Below are positions 36,791-44,574 of a stretch of 45,872 nt of DNA, one piece after another. The position numbers and the translations under genes were made by a program. Each line of letters begins with the position of its first letter. Within the stretch, counting starts at the first letter, position 1. The stretch lies in NCBI GenBank assembly GCA_026693085.1, contig JAPLNB010000175.1, positions 1-45,872 of the forward strand, in the 5' to 3' direction. The notes beneath the pieces are model-generated. The model was not told where the DNA came from. It saw only the letters and a list, made by a program, of their open reading frames with translations, and made no database searches. This DNA is from Planctomycetota bacterium. GTDB lineage: Bacteria; Planctomycetota; Phycisphaerae; Tepidisphaerales; Tepidisphaeraceae.

Positions 36791-38494
36791 CTACATCTGA
36801 GGTGGCCCGGGGCGGTCGGGGGTCCAGACGTCCGGACCCGACCACCAGGTGGTGCTCGTTCGGCCACCCTCGAGCAGCCTGATGCCCACATACCATGCCG
36901 GCGAGTGATTGTAAGAGGTAAACTGGCCACTCAAGGTGACCGGGGCCCCTAGAGCTAACTGATTCAGGAGAGACGACTGTTGCGTCGTCACGAGGCGAGC
37001 GGGAGTCAATTCGCTGTCGGAGGGATGAGGCGCCACATAGACCTCGACCTGAACCTGAGCTGAATAATCACCACCCAGGTTTGCCATCTTCACTGTGTAG
37101 TTGTAATCCCAGCTATTGTGGGCGTTTCCAACCTTCGATACGCTGGCGTCCAGCCAGGTCACGTATGCCTCAGGCTCTGTAACCGTGATGTTTCGCGCGG
37201 GCGAACACCAGAGGTTGTTGTCCAGATTCTCGTCGGCAGTGTACACTTGGCCGGTGCGCGGCCTGCCCGGCTCGTCAACGTTGGGGTCTTCGTAGTCCTT
37301 GTGTACGGCGTCCACGATGAGGAAATAGTCACCCGCTGCCGTCCCGATGGGAACGAAGGCCTCGAAACTCGTTGTTTTGGCATCTCCTGGGCGGTAGTAA
37401 TCTGAACTTGGCTGGGCAACCTGGTTTTCTAACGTAAAGAGACAGATATCATCCTGGCTCAGGACGTTGTCCCTGGACAGCCAGGGTCGCCAGCGCACTA
37501 TGTCGGCGTCGGCTCGCCCGGCGTTGCTCATCGTGACCTGGAGATCCATCCCCAGCCCCAGGCCCGTCCACCGGATTCGCGGCATGTGCGAACCGGCCTC
37601 GAACTGCACATCGTTGATGGCGATGTCCGGAGCGGGCAGAACATTCATAACGGGATTGGGAGACCAGAGGATGTTGTTGACTGTGTTGGGTTCCGTGACT
37701 CCCGTAATTGAGACCTGAGCACCGATGAAATACTGTCCTGTAGCCATGCCGGGCGGGACTCGCAGGGAAATGGGTTCGGCCGCCTCGTCAGCAGCGTTGA
37801 GATCCCCTGAGTTCGTGAATTGGCCGATCTGCACGTCGTCGGCGTTACCCCAGATCCTGTCCTGCGACAGGTGGATGTCAGCTAGCAGATCCTGCGTCCC
37901 GATGGTGTTGCGTCCGCAGTTGGCCACCACGCATTCTGCGCCCATCCGGGTGCCCGCCGCCACCGTAAACACGCCCGCGTACTGGATGGAGATCACGGCT
38001 GAGTCCCACCCGTTGACCACCAGGGTCGGTTGCGGCGAGAGCCACCGCCTGTTGTTGGTTGTGGAGGTCTCCTTGAGCATGCGCTTCGGATCCACTGTCA
38101 CGCCCAGGTAGTATGATCCATCACTGGCATTGACAGGAACGATTACGTTGCGCATGAATTCCCAGGTGTACTTTGCCCGCCATGTACCCCGGAGGGAGAA
38201 GCTGCTCAGCAGCACATCATCCGAGTTGCCCCAAAGCCTGTCTCGGGACAGCCGTATCTCGGCGCGGACCAACTTGCCGATGTTCAGCGTCGCTCTCCCC
38301 GTGTTCTTGACCGTCACCGCGACCGAAATCCGTTTGCCAGGGATGCATATCGTCGAATTGCATTCAAGGCTTGGCACAGAAAGATCGCCCAGGACGACGC
38401 GCGGTGCTGCCGCGCTGAGCAGATGGCGCGGTTCCAGCATTTCGATCAGCTCCAAGCCCCGACGAACGCCGATACCGACCTTGCCCACTGCCAT
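36791..38494 (-). CDS. LEPR-xLL protein with CARDB-like repeats
   Basis: The 567-residue protein opens with a short leader (MAVGKVGIGVRRGLELIE) and MLEPRHLLSA, the planctomycete export-associated motif. The rest consists of about four beta-sandwich repeats resembling CARDB domains: VAVTVKNTGRATLNIGKL...LGVTVDP...NNRRWLSP, then VVANCGRNT...NNILWSPNP, then VTMSNAGRADAD...DNNLWCSPA, and a last, more diverged unit. The recurrent D.DR.WGNSDDV and N-N-x-W-S-P signatures look like calcium-binding or structural elements. The likely role is an extracellular or surface structural protein. The start at 38494 has GGAGG six nt upstream; the frame is open to 38539. Nothing in the sequence indicates enzymatic activity. 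Confidence 0.8.
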   Translation of the reverse strand: MAVGKVGIGVRRGLELIEMLEPRHLLSAAAPRVVLGDLSVPSLECNSTICIPGKRISVAVTVKNTGRATLNIGKLVRAEIRLSRDRLWGNSDDVLLSSFSLRGTWRAKYTWEFMRNVIVPVNASDGSYYLGVTVDPKRMLKETSTTNNRRWLSPQPTLVVNGWDSAVISIQYAGVFTVAAGTRMGAECVVANCGRNTIGTQDLLADIHLSQDRIWGNADDVQIGQFTNSGDLNAADEAAEPISLRVPPGMATGQYFIGAQVSITGVTEPNTVNNILWSPNPVMNVLPAPDIAINDVQFEAGSHMPRIRWTGLGLGMDLQVTMSNAGRADADIVRWRPWLSRDNVLSQDDICLFTLENQVAQPSSDYYRPGDAKTTSFEAFVPIGTAAGDYFLIVDAVHKDYEDPNVDEPGRPRTGQVYTADENLDNNLWCSPARNITVTEPEAYVTWLDASVSKVGNAHNSWDYNYTVKMANLGGDYSAQVQVEVYVAPHPSDSELTPARLVTTQQSSLLNQLALGAPVTLSGQFTSYNHSPAWYVGIRLLEGGRTSTTWWSGPDVWTPDRPGPPQM

Positions 38495-38730
38495 GGAAGA
38501 CCTCCGCATCAAACCAGAACCGTCGAAATGATCCGTCAACCGAGTCGCAAAGCACCCACAGACCTGAAGTTAATGTACTGCAAGATATGGGTTCGGTCAA
38601 CACGCCCACGTGGCCGAAACAGACACGGATCTGCAGACGGTGGTCCCGCTCAGAACACGCTGACGATCGGGCAGTGGCTGGGTGACCCGTTTGTGCAGAG
38701 ACAGACAGCGTAAGGTCGATGCGTTTGGCG

Positions 38731-39348
38731 TCAGTCCGCATCCTGTGGCAGCGTGACCCGGTGAGAGGTTCCCACCGTCCTGCCCACGGCGTCGTAATCC
38801 TCAACAAACCCCCTCACATCATCCAACCTCTGGGCCTTCCTTCCCCAGAGCGTGACCTCCGCTTTCGCCCTCTGCTTATCCCACCCCATCACCGTCAACT
38901 GATAGGCCGCCACCATCATCCCCGTCCGGCGAACCCCCTGCGCGCAATGCACCAGCACCGGCCAATTCCGCTTCTCCTCCAGCACCTCCAAGAACCTCCT
39001 CACATCTTGGCTCGTCGGCCTCCCTCCCAATTTCACGGGTATCCTCACCAACTTGATTCCCCGCTCCCGGCAAAACTCCAACTCACCCTGAAACGGCTCC
39101 TTCCCCACCTCCGCATCATCATTCAGCATGACGATCGTGCGTATCCCGCCCTTCCGAATCGCCGTCGCAAACTCGCCCATCCCCCGATTCCCATCGCGAT
39201 ACAATACCCCCGCCCTCACCTCCGCGAAGTGATACGTCCGCCACCGAACCTGCCACAGCCACGCCCCCGCCACCGCCAACACCACGATCAGCGCCGCCAC
39301 CCACGCCGGTCGGGACTTTGCCCTGCCACAGCACGTCGTCTGGCTCAT
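38731..39348 (-). CDS. membrane-anchored tyrosine/dual-specificity phosphatase family protein
   Basis: The 205-residue protein has one N-terminal membrane helix (about 15-33) and a phosphatase domain with the P-loop signature HCAQGVRRTG (catalytic Cys about 135, Arg about 141). A strand-helix FAEVRAGVLYRDGN..MGEFATAIRKGGIRTIVMLND is typical of the DSP fold. The usual general-acid Asp is hard to place: the loop before SQDVRRFLEVL reads KLGGRPT, so activity or substrate may differ. The start 39348 is favoured because a -35/-10 pair (39356-39384) would place the transcript start at this ATG, while the alternative TTG at 39384 lies inside the -35 box. It is divergent from the propeller gene. Confidence 0.82.
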   Translation of the reverse strand: MSQTTCCGRAKSRPAWVAALIVVLAVAGAWLWQVRWRTYHFAEVRAGVLYRDGNRGMGEFATAIRKGGIRTIVMLNDDAEVGKEPFQGELEFCRERGIKLVRIPVKLGGRPTSQDVRRFLEVLEEKRNWPVLVHCAQGVRRTGMMVAAYQLTVMGWDKQRAKAEVTLWGRKAQRLDDVRGFVEDYDAVGRTVGTSHRVTLPQDAD

Positions 39349-39355
39349 GCCCGAC

Positions 39356-39384
39356 ACCCTACTCGAAAAAGGGGATGAGTCCAA
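39356..39384 (-). promoter_or_regulatory. candidate leaderless promoter of the phosphatase gene
   Basis: On the minus strand TTGGAC (39379-39384) and TAGGGT (39356-39361) are 17 nt apart, and seven nt separate the -10 box from the ATG at 39348. Confidence 0.45.
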
Positions 39385-39606
39385 TGACCTCCCCGCTCAG
39401 ACCCCCGCACTTGGCCCCTCTCGCTCTGGCTGGGTTGCGACTGGCATTGGGGTGTCACTGGCCGCTCGTCTGCAACGGCTGACTTTCGGAGCCAACTCGG
39501 CGGGCTTTGGTCGCGGTTGGCGACTACCCCTCTCGCGTACTGCGCGCCGCCGATTCAGCCATGCCATAAATGATACCACCACCCCAGCACCGCGATGATC
39601 CCCGCC

Positions 39607-39635
39607 GTGACGGCACATTGGCCACACAGTAAGAT
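39607..39635 (+). promoter_or_regulatory. candidate leaderless promoter of the PQQ-type propeller gene
   Basis: GTGACG (39607-39612) and TAAGAT (39630-39635) are 17 nt apart; six nt separate the -10 box from the ATG at 39642, so +1 falls on the A of the start codon. Confidence 0.45.
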
Positions 39636-39641
39636 CGGTGC

Positions 39642-40937
39642 ATGATCCGACCAACCACCTTCGCACCGGCATCCCTCATCACGACGATTCTCCTGCTCCT
39701 GGCTGTCCCGGCGCTCGGCGACAATTGGCCGCGATTCCGTGGACCAACGGGCCTCGGCTACACTGCCGACAAAGACCTTCCCATCACCTGGGGTGGCCCA
39801 ACCAACGAAAATGTCCTGTGGAAAGCCCCGCTCAAAGGCCAAGGGCACGCCAGCCCGATCGTCTGGGGCGATTCCGTCTTCGTCTGCACCGTCAACTGGC
39901 CCAATTCAAAAGCGAACGAAAAAGTGATTCCCGAGCATCACGTGACCTGCTACCAGGTCTCCGACGGAACCATGCGATGGGACACGCTCCTGCCCCCCGG
40001 CCCTTGGCTGCGATCCGATTTTCGCAGCGGTCCCGGCGGCGGTTACGCAGCACCCACGCCCGCAACCGATGGGAACCTCGTCTACTGCGTGTTCGGCTCG
40101 TCTGTGATGGCGGCGCTGGATTTCCAGGGCAAGATAGTCTGGCGGAAGGAAATCATCCCGTTCAGTTTCGACGTCACCGTCGGCAGCAGCCCGATTGTGT
40201 TCCAAGACACCGTCATTCTGTTCTGCGCGATGGCCAAGAACACCGACTCGTGTGTCATCGCATTCGACAAGACCAGCGGGCAGGAGAAATGGCGTCAGAA
40301 GTTCCCCACGATGGCTTTCGCCCACAGCACGCCGGTCATCATCGAGGTCGCGGGCCGCCGGCAAATGCTGCTGCTGGCATCCGGTATGGGCGTGAAGGAT
40401 GATGCGTTGCGGAGCATCGACCCGGGCGACGGAAAGGCGCTATGGACGTGCCGCGCCGCGGGCGATGCTGCCTCGCCCGCGTATGGCGCCGGGATCATCT
40501 ACTGCGACAGCGGCCGGGGCGGCCCGGGTTTCGCAATCGATCCCACCGGGTCCGGCGACGTCTCCAAAACCCACATCAAATGGAGCATCGGCCAGGTTCC
40601 CGAGGGCATTGGCTCGCCGATCATCGTCGGGCAGTACGTCTACCGCCTCCATCGCCCCGGCATCCTCAAGTGCTGGGACACCGCCAGCGGCAAGCAGGTC
40701 TACTCCGAACGATTGGACGGCCTGTCCACCGACTGGTCCAGCCCGATCGCCGACGCGAACGGCCGACTCTACTTCGCCAACGCCGGCAAGAGCTACGTCA
40801 TGCAAACCGGCCCTCAGTTCAAGGTCCTCGCCGTCAACGACCTGGGCGACCCGAACCACCCGTCGCCTGCGGTGTCGCAAGGCAAGCTTTTCCTGGTGGG
40901 ACTGAAGAACGTCTACTGCATCGCGAACAAACGATGA
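39642..40937 (+). CDS. exported PQQ-like beta-propeller protein
   Basis: The 431-residue protein has a signal peptide (SLITTILLLLAVPALGD, cleavage likely after ALG) and begins the mature part with NWPRFRGPTGLGY, the signature of planctomycete PQQ-binding-like propeller proteins. Repeated blades show the tryptophan motif: GGPTNENVLWKAPL, DGTMRWDT, DFQGKIVWRKE, TSGQEKWRQKF, DPGDGKALWTC, TASGKQVYSE. These act outside the cytoplasm. Many of the family have no demonstrated cofactor and work as scaffolds, and I see no enzyme-specific residue here. It has no Shine-Dalgarno, and its promoter predicts a leaderless message. Confidence 0.88.
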   Translation: MIRPTTFAPASLITTILLLLAVPALGDNWPRFRGPTGLGYTADKDLPITWGGPTNENVLWKAPLKGQGHASPIVWGDSVFVCTVNWPNSKANEKVIPEHHVTCYQVSDGTMRWDTLLPPGPWLRSDFRSGPGGGYAAPTPATDGNLVYCVFGSSVMAALDFQGKIVWRKEIIPFSFDVTVGSSPIVFQDTVILFCAMAKNTDSCVIAFDKTSGQEKWRQKFPTMAFAHSTPVIIEVAGRRQMLLLASGMGVKDDALRSIDPGDGKALWTCRAAGDAASPAYGAGIIYCDSGRGGPGFAIDPTGSGDVSKTHIKWSIGQVPEGIGSPIIVGQYVYRLHRPGILKCWDTASGKQVYSERLDGLSTDWSSPIADANGRLYFANAGKSYVMQTGPQFKVLAVNDLGDPNHPSPAVSQGKLFLVGLKNVYCIANKR

Positions 40938-41096
40938 TCGCGGGCACAGCACCGGGCTGCACCGCCCGGCGTCAGTTCTCGCAGCAGCCCCGTATACAGG
41001 GAGGGACGGCGTATGGGCCGGATCACTCACCGGCCGACTCCCGGCGCAGGCATCTTGCCTGTGCGTCGCGTTGTCGGGTGGTGTGCGGAAGCAGCC

Positions 41097-41126
41097 AAAA
41101 AAAGAGGGCGCCACAAGGGCGCCCTC
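41097..41126 (-). terminator. intrinsic terminator after the Asn/Val-repeat protein gene
   Basis: A perfect 9-bp stem (41104-41112 with 41118-41126, GAGGGCGCC against GGCGCCCTC) has a 5-nt loop and is followed on the minus strand by seven T (41097-41103). It lies 20 nt downstream of the stop codon at 41147. Confidence 0.85.
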
Positions 41127-41146
41127 GAAGTCGAACTCAATTTCAC

Positions 41147-42355
41147 TTAGTCGTGCTTCTCATAGTGGAAGTTCACATCCACGCTCGTCCCGGACCCGTG
41201 GCCATAGTCGTATGCAGGCGCTGCAACCGCCACCGAGGTCATCGGAATCACGACGGCCGGGCACGGGGTATACAACGGGCTGTAGACCGCGACCGGAGAG
41301 ACGACCACCATCGGTGCCGGTGCCATGGCTACCACCATAGGCGACGCCGCAAACACCAGTGTCGGCTCCGGCCGATACCACCGCCGATGCAGCGGGATGA
41401 TGACCACCGGGTCCGGCTCAATCACCACCATCGGCTGCGTCTCAATCACCATCACAGGGGCCGGCTCCACTATCATCACACCGCCACCGGCAACCACCAC
41501 CGTGCTGGAGGTCATCACCATCACCGCCGGCCGGGGCCGAACGATCAGTGGGGGAGGCGGGCAGTACCCGCGGTTGTAACCCACGCCGAACGCGAAGGCG
41601 CCGCCGCCGCCGCCGTCGGAGATGGCCATGCCGAAGGCGAAGGACGTGCCTGAATGACGATAGTGATCGTCGTCGCGGCGCCGGCTGTCAAACCTGGGAT
41701 GGTCGTCGGAGTACGCCCGGCTGACCACGCTCCTGCGGTTGACCACGGTCTCGTTGACCACGGTGCGATTGACGGTCTTGGTGTTCACGACCGTGCGGTT
41801 GTTTACCACGTCGTTGTTGACGGTGCGGTTGCTGACCGTCTTGTTGTTCACGTTGGTGTTGGTGACGTTCTTGTTGACAACATTGGTGTTGGTTTCGGTC
41901 CGAGCGTTTCGTGGGGGGCGGGGGGTATCGACGGCCTTGGGGGCGGCATCGGTGGCCTTGTCGGGGCGAGTGCGTCTGTTGTCGGCAGCCGAATCGCCCG
42001 GACGAGTGCGTCGGGAATCGGTAGCAGCCGGGGCCTTGCGGTCGGCGGCGGGCGCCTTCTTGGCCGGATCATCGACGGTGCGCGGGGGCCGAGCGGGACG
42101 GCGGTCATCGGCGGCCGGGGGCGCCTTGGGGTCGGTCGGGCGACGTTCCGCACGGGGTGGAGGCGCTTTGGGTGCCTCGTCCTTCGCCGGACGCTTCCTG
42201 GCATTGGGGTTGTCGGGGTCGTTTGGATCGTTGGGGTCGGCCGCGCGGTCGCGAGCGGCGATGGCGACAGGGCTCGGCCGCTCGTCACGAGAGGCGGCCC
42301 AAACCATTGTGGAAAACAAACCCAGAGCCAAAATTCCTACTATAGCCCGCATCAT
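41147..42355 (-). CDS. exported low-complexity protein with Asn-x-x-Val-x repeats
   Basis: I do not recognise this 402-residue protein. It has a signal peptide (MMRAIVGILALGLFSTMVWAAS), a long basic/proline-rich, disordered-looking stretch (about 25-155, with DRRPARPP, SRRTRPGDS and ADNRRTRPD), then about ten tandem five-residue units around 157-207 (NKNVT, NTNVN, NKTVS, NRTVN, NDVVN and on), an acidic/His-rich segment (DDHPRFDSRRRDDDHYRH), a Gly-rich patch and a C-terminal half made of Val/Ile/Pro-rich strands (PVMVIETQPMVVIEPDPVVIIP) ending in a basic/His tail. The whole suggests a cell-envelope or matrix protein. The start at 42355 has AGGAG five nt upstream; a good terminator follows. Confidence 0.7.
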   Translation of the reverse strand: MMRAIVGILALGLFSTMVWAASRDERPSPVAIAARDRAADPNDPNDPDNPNARKRPAKDEAPKAPPPRAERRPTDPKAPPAADDRRPARPPRTVDDPAKKAPAADRKAPAATDSRRTRPGDSAADNRRTRPDKATDAAPKAVDTPRPPRNARTETNTNVVNKNVTNTNVNNKTVSNRTVNNDVVNNRTVVNTKTVNRTVVNETVVNRRSVVSRAYSDDHPRFDSRRRDDDHYRHSGTSFAFGMAISDGGGGGAFAFGVGYNRGYCPPPPLIVRPRPAVMVMTSSTVVVAGGGVMIVEPAPVMVIETQPMVVIEPDPVVIIPLHRRWYRPEPTLVFAASPMVVAMAPAPMVVVSPVAVYSPLYTPCPAVVIPMTSVAVAAPAYDYGHGSGTSVDVNFHYEKHD

Positions 42356-42601
42356 AATCACTCCTCTTGGGAATGAGAGTATTCTCTCCACTATCCCTTA
42401 GACAATCAATAAACGCCGAGGTTGGCGGATTGGCATTGATTGTCGTCGGCCAATCCGTGGTGGACATAGCACAAGTACCGATACGGCAATAACTTGCGTC
42501 ACACCATGGTCGCCAAGCGATCGAACACTAGCCCATAATCAATCGGTATTACGTGGCGGCAGGTTGAGCGTTCTAGAGAAACTAGAAGAGCCCGGCGGCA
42601 A

Positions 42602-43621
42602 TTAATCCTGGGGGACTTCCTTGGCCTTGAGCCAAGGCATGAGCTTACGGAGTTTCTTGCCGACGATTTCGACCGGGTGTTTTTTGTCCTGTTCGTAGAG
42701 GCGTTTGAAGTTCTTCATACCGGCTTGGTATTCAGCGCGCCATTCTTTGGCGAACTGGCCGGAGGTGATTTCGGCGAGGATTCTCTTCATCTCGGCTTTG
42801 ACGGCTGGGGTGATGAGACGCGGGCCGCGGGTGAGGTCGCCGTACTCGGCGGTGTTGGAGATGGAGTACCGCATGTAATCCAGTCCGCCCTGGTAGATGA
42901 GGTCGACGATGAGCTTGACCTCGTGGACGCACTCGAAGTAGGCCATTTCCGGGGGGTATCCGGCTTCGGTGAGGGTTTCAAAACCTGCTTTAATGAGTGC
43001 GGATAGACCGCCGCAGAGGACGGCCTGTTCGCCGAAGAGATCCGTTTCGCACTCGTCTTTGAAGGAGGTCTCGATGATGCCGGCGCGGGCGCCGCCGATG
43101 CCGCGTGCCCAGGCGAGGCCGATTTGTTTGGCGGTTCCGGTGGCGTCCTGGTGGATGGCGAGGAGGCAGGGGACGCCGCCCCCTTTTTCGAATTCGGAGC
43201 GGAGCAGATGTCCGGGGCCCTTGGGGGCGACCATGATGACGTTGACGTCCTTGGGGGGAAGGATGGTCTTGAAGTGGATATTAAAGCCGTGGGTGGCGCC
43301 GAGCGTCTGGCCAGCCTTGAGGTTAGGGGCGATGAACTTGTTGTAGACCTCGGGCTGGGCCTCGTCGGGAAGGGTCATGACGATGAGGTCGGCGGCCTTG
43401 GTGGCGGCGTCGGCGGAGATGGGTTGAAAGCCGTACTGTACGGCAAGCTTGTAATTATTGGTGTTGGGCAGTTCGGCGACGATGACCTTGATGCCGCTGT
43501 CGCGGAGATTGAGGGAGTGGGCGTGACCCTGGGAGCCGAAGCCTAGCATGGCAACGGTCTTACCATTGAGTGCGTCGATCGGGGCAGCGTCTTCATAATA
43601 CATTTTCATCGGCTGAGCCAT
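42602..43621 (-). CDS. ilvC: ketol-acid reductoisomerase, class I
   Basis: The 339-residue enzyme converts acetolactate to dihydroxyisovalerate in valine/leucine/isoleucine synthesis. It has the NADPH-binding [17 protein letters not shown], the substrate/metal loop [20 protein letters not shown] (with the two Mg ligands D and E), the KARI motif [19 protein letters not shown], and the C-terminal helical knot region. The length matches class I (short) KARI. GGAGG lies eight nt upstream of the start and a TTGACA promoter at 43655-43683. No other branched-chain genes are in the window. The coding sequence shows no repeat insertions, unlike valS. Confidence 0.98.
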   Translation of the reverse strand: MAQPMKMYYEDAAPIDALNGKTVAMLGFGSQGHAHSLNLRDSGIKVIVAELPNTNNYKLAVQYGFQPISADAATKAADLIVMTLPDEAQPEVYNKFIAPNLKAGQTLGATHGFNIHFKTILPPKDVNVIMVAPKGPGHLLRSEFEKGGGVPCLLAIHQDATGTAKQIGLAWARGIGGARAGIIETSFKDECETDLFGEQAVLCGGLSALIKAGFETLTEAGYPPEMAYFECVHEVKLIVDLIYQGGLDYMRYSISNTAEYGDLTRGPRLITPAVKAEMKRILAEITSGQFAKEWRAEYQAGMKNFKRLYEQDKKHPVEIVGKKLRKLMPWLKAKEVPQD

Positions 43622-43654
43622 TGTTAAGTTCCTCCACGTCAGGGAAAAAGGAAA

Positions 43655-43683
43655 ATGCTATCGAAAGGGGGGTGGGTTGTCAA
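43655..43683 (-). promoter_or_regulatory. sigma-70-like promoter of ilvC
   Basis: On the minus strand TTGACA (43678-43683) and TAGCAT (43655-43660) are 17 nt apart. The predicted start near 43648 leaves a 27-nt leader, too short for an attenuator or riboswitch. Confidence 0.7.
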
Positions 43684-43907
43684 AAACGACGACCAGTTGG
43701 GCGACGTGGCGCTGCGCCAATGATGCATCGGGCGCGTAACGACCAGACCCCAAGCAGTCCGTCTACGGCGTCTGGAACCGCCCGCTTGGCGACGATTGCG
43801 ACGACGTAAGCTTCGACTGATCTTCGAGTGTTTTGACTAGATTCTCTGCCGCCGGGACGCGCCCTCAGACCACCACCGGGGGCAGCAGCAGTTTCGGCAG
43901 GTTGCCG

Positions 43908-44477
43908 CTATCGCTTCAGCGGCCCCCTGAACCTTCCCTCAATCGCCGCCGCGTCAATCAATGGCCCACCCAATGGCTCCATCGCCGCCAACACCCACCC
44001 CTCCTTCGTCTCTGTCCATTCCAACTTCCACCGCGTGAGCACCCCCGCCGCCTCCTTGAAATCGGCCATCACCACCATCGACACATTCACATCGCCGTTG
44101 ACCTCAATGGCATCGATCCCGGTCAGGCTCAGACTCTTCAACTCATACCGCTCGGCATAATACTCTGCCCCGTCAACGATCTCCGCCCGCCCCTTCCACC
44201 CGACCAGCCCCACCTCGGGATGCAGCAGGCTGCCCATCTTGGTCCAATCGCGCTTCTGCACCGCGGCCACCAGCGCCTTGGTCCGCGCAATCGCGTTCTC
44301 GCGGGGCGAATCGAGCAGATAGCTCACCAACGCGATCAGAAACCCCAACCCCACCACCCCCATCCCCCCATACTTCATCCGCGGCTTCAAGCGGGTGTTT
44401 CCGCTGATAAAGAGAACCACCCCCGCCGCCCAACACCCCAGCGGCAGCCACCACGGCGTTTCAGAGATGAAGTTCAT
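43908..44477 (-). CDS. small membrane protein with an NTF2-like domain
   Basis: The 189-residue protein has two N-terminal membrane helices (about 8-26 and 38-57) followed by a soluble domain that fits the NTF2/SnoaL-like fold (RTKALVAAVQKRDWTKMGSLLHPEV, then GAEYYAERYELKSLSLTGI and the strand-rich LTRWKLEWTETKEGWVLAAMEPLGG). Such domains bind small ligands or assemble complexes; here the substrate is unknown. The start at 44477 was chosen because codons upstream are low-complexity; a TTTAGT six nt before the ATG (44484-44489) may be a leaderless -10 box. It is divergent from the MptE-like gene, 97 bp away. Confidence 0.7.
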   Translation of the reverse strand: MNFISETPWWLPLGCWAAGVVLFISGNTRLKPRMKYGGMGVVGLGFLIALVSYLLDSPRENAIARTKALVAAVQKRDWTKMGSLLHPEVGLVGWKGRAEIVDGAEYYAERYELKSLSLTGIDAIEVNGDVNVSMVVMADFKEAAGVLTRWKLEWTETKEGWVLAAMEPLGGPLIDAAAIEGRFRGPLKR

Positions 44478-44483
44478 GAGAAC

Positions 44484-44489
44484 ACTAAA
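44484..44489 (-). promoter_or_regulatory. weak leaderless -10 box candidate for NTF2-like gene
   Basis: TTTAGT ends six nt before the ATG at 44477 on the minus strand; no good -35 box is visible, so this is the weakest of the leaderless candidates. Confidence 0.3.
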
Positions 44490-44574
44490 CCTTTTGCAGA
44501 AGAAGGTCCGATAAACCCCATGGCGCCACCCCCGGTGGGGCGGCTGTTCGCCATTTATCTTAGACCGCGACGCT

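Noticed and set aside
42571..42587. TTCTAG/CTAGAA hairpin after ilvC
   Set aside because: Only a 6-bp stem and no T-run on the minus strand, so I do not call it a terminator.
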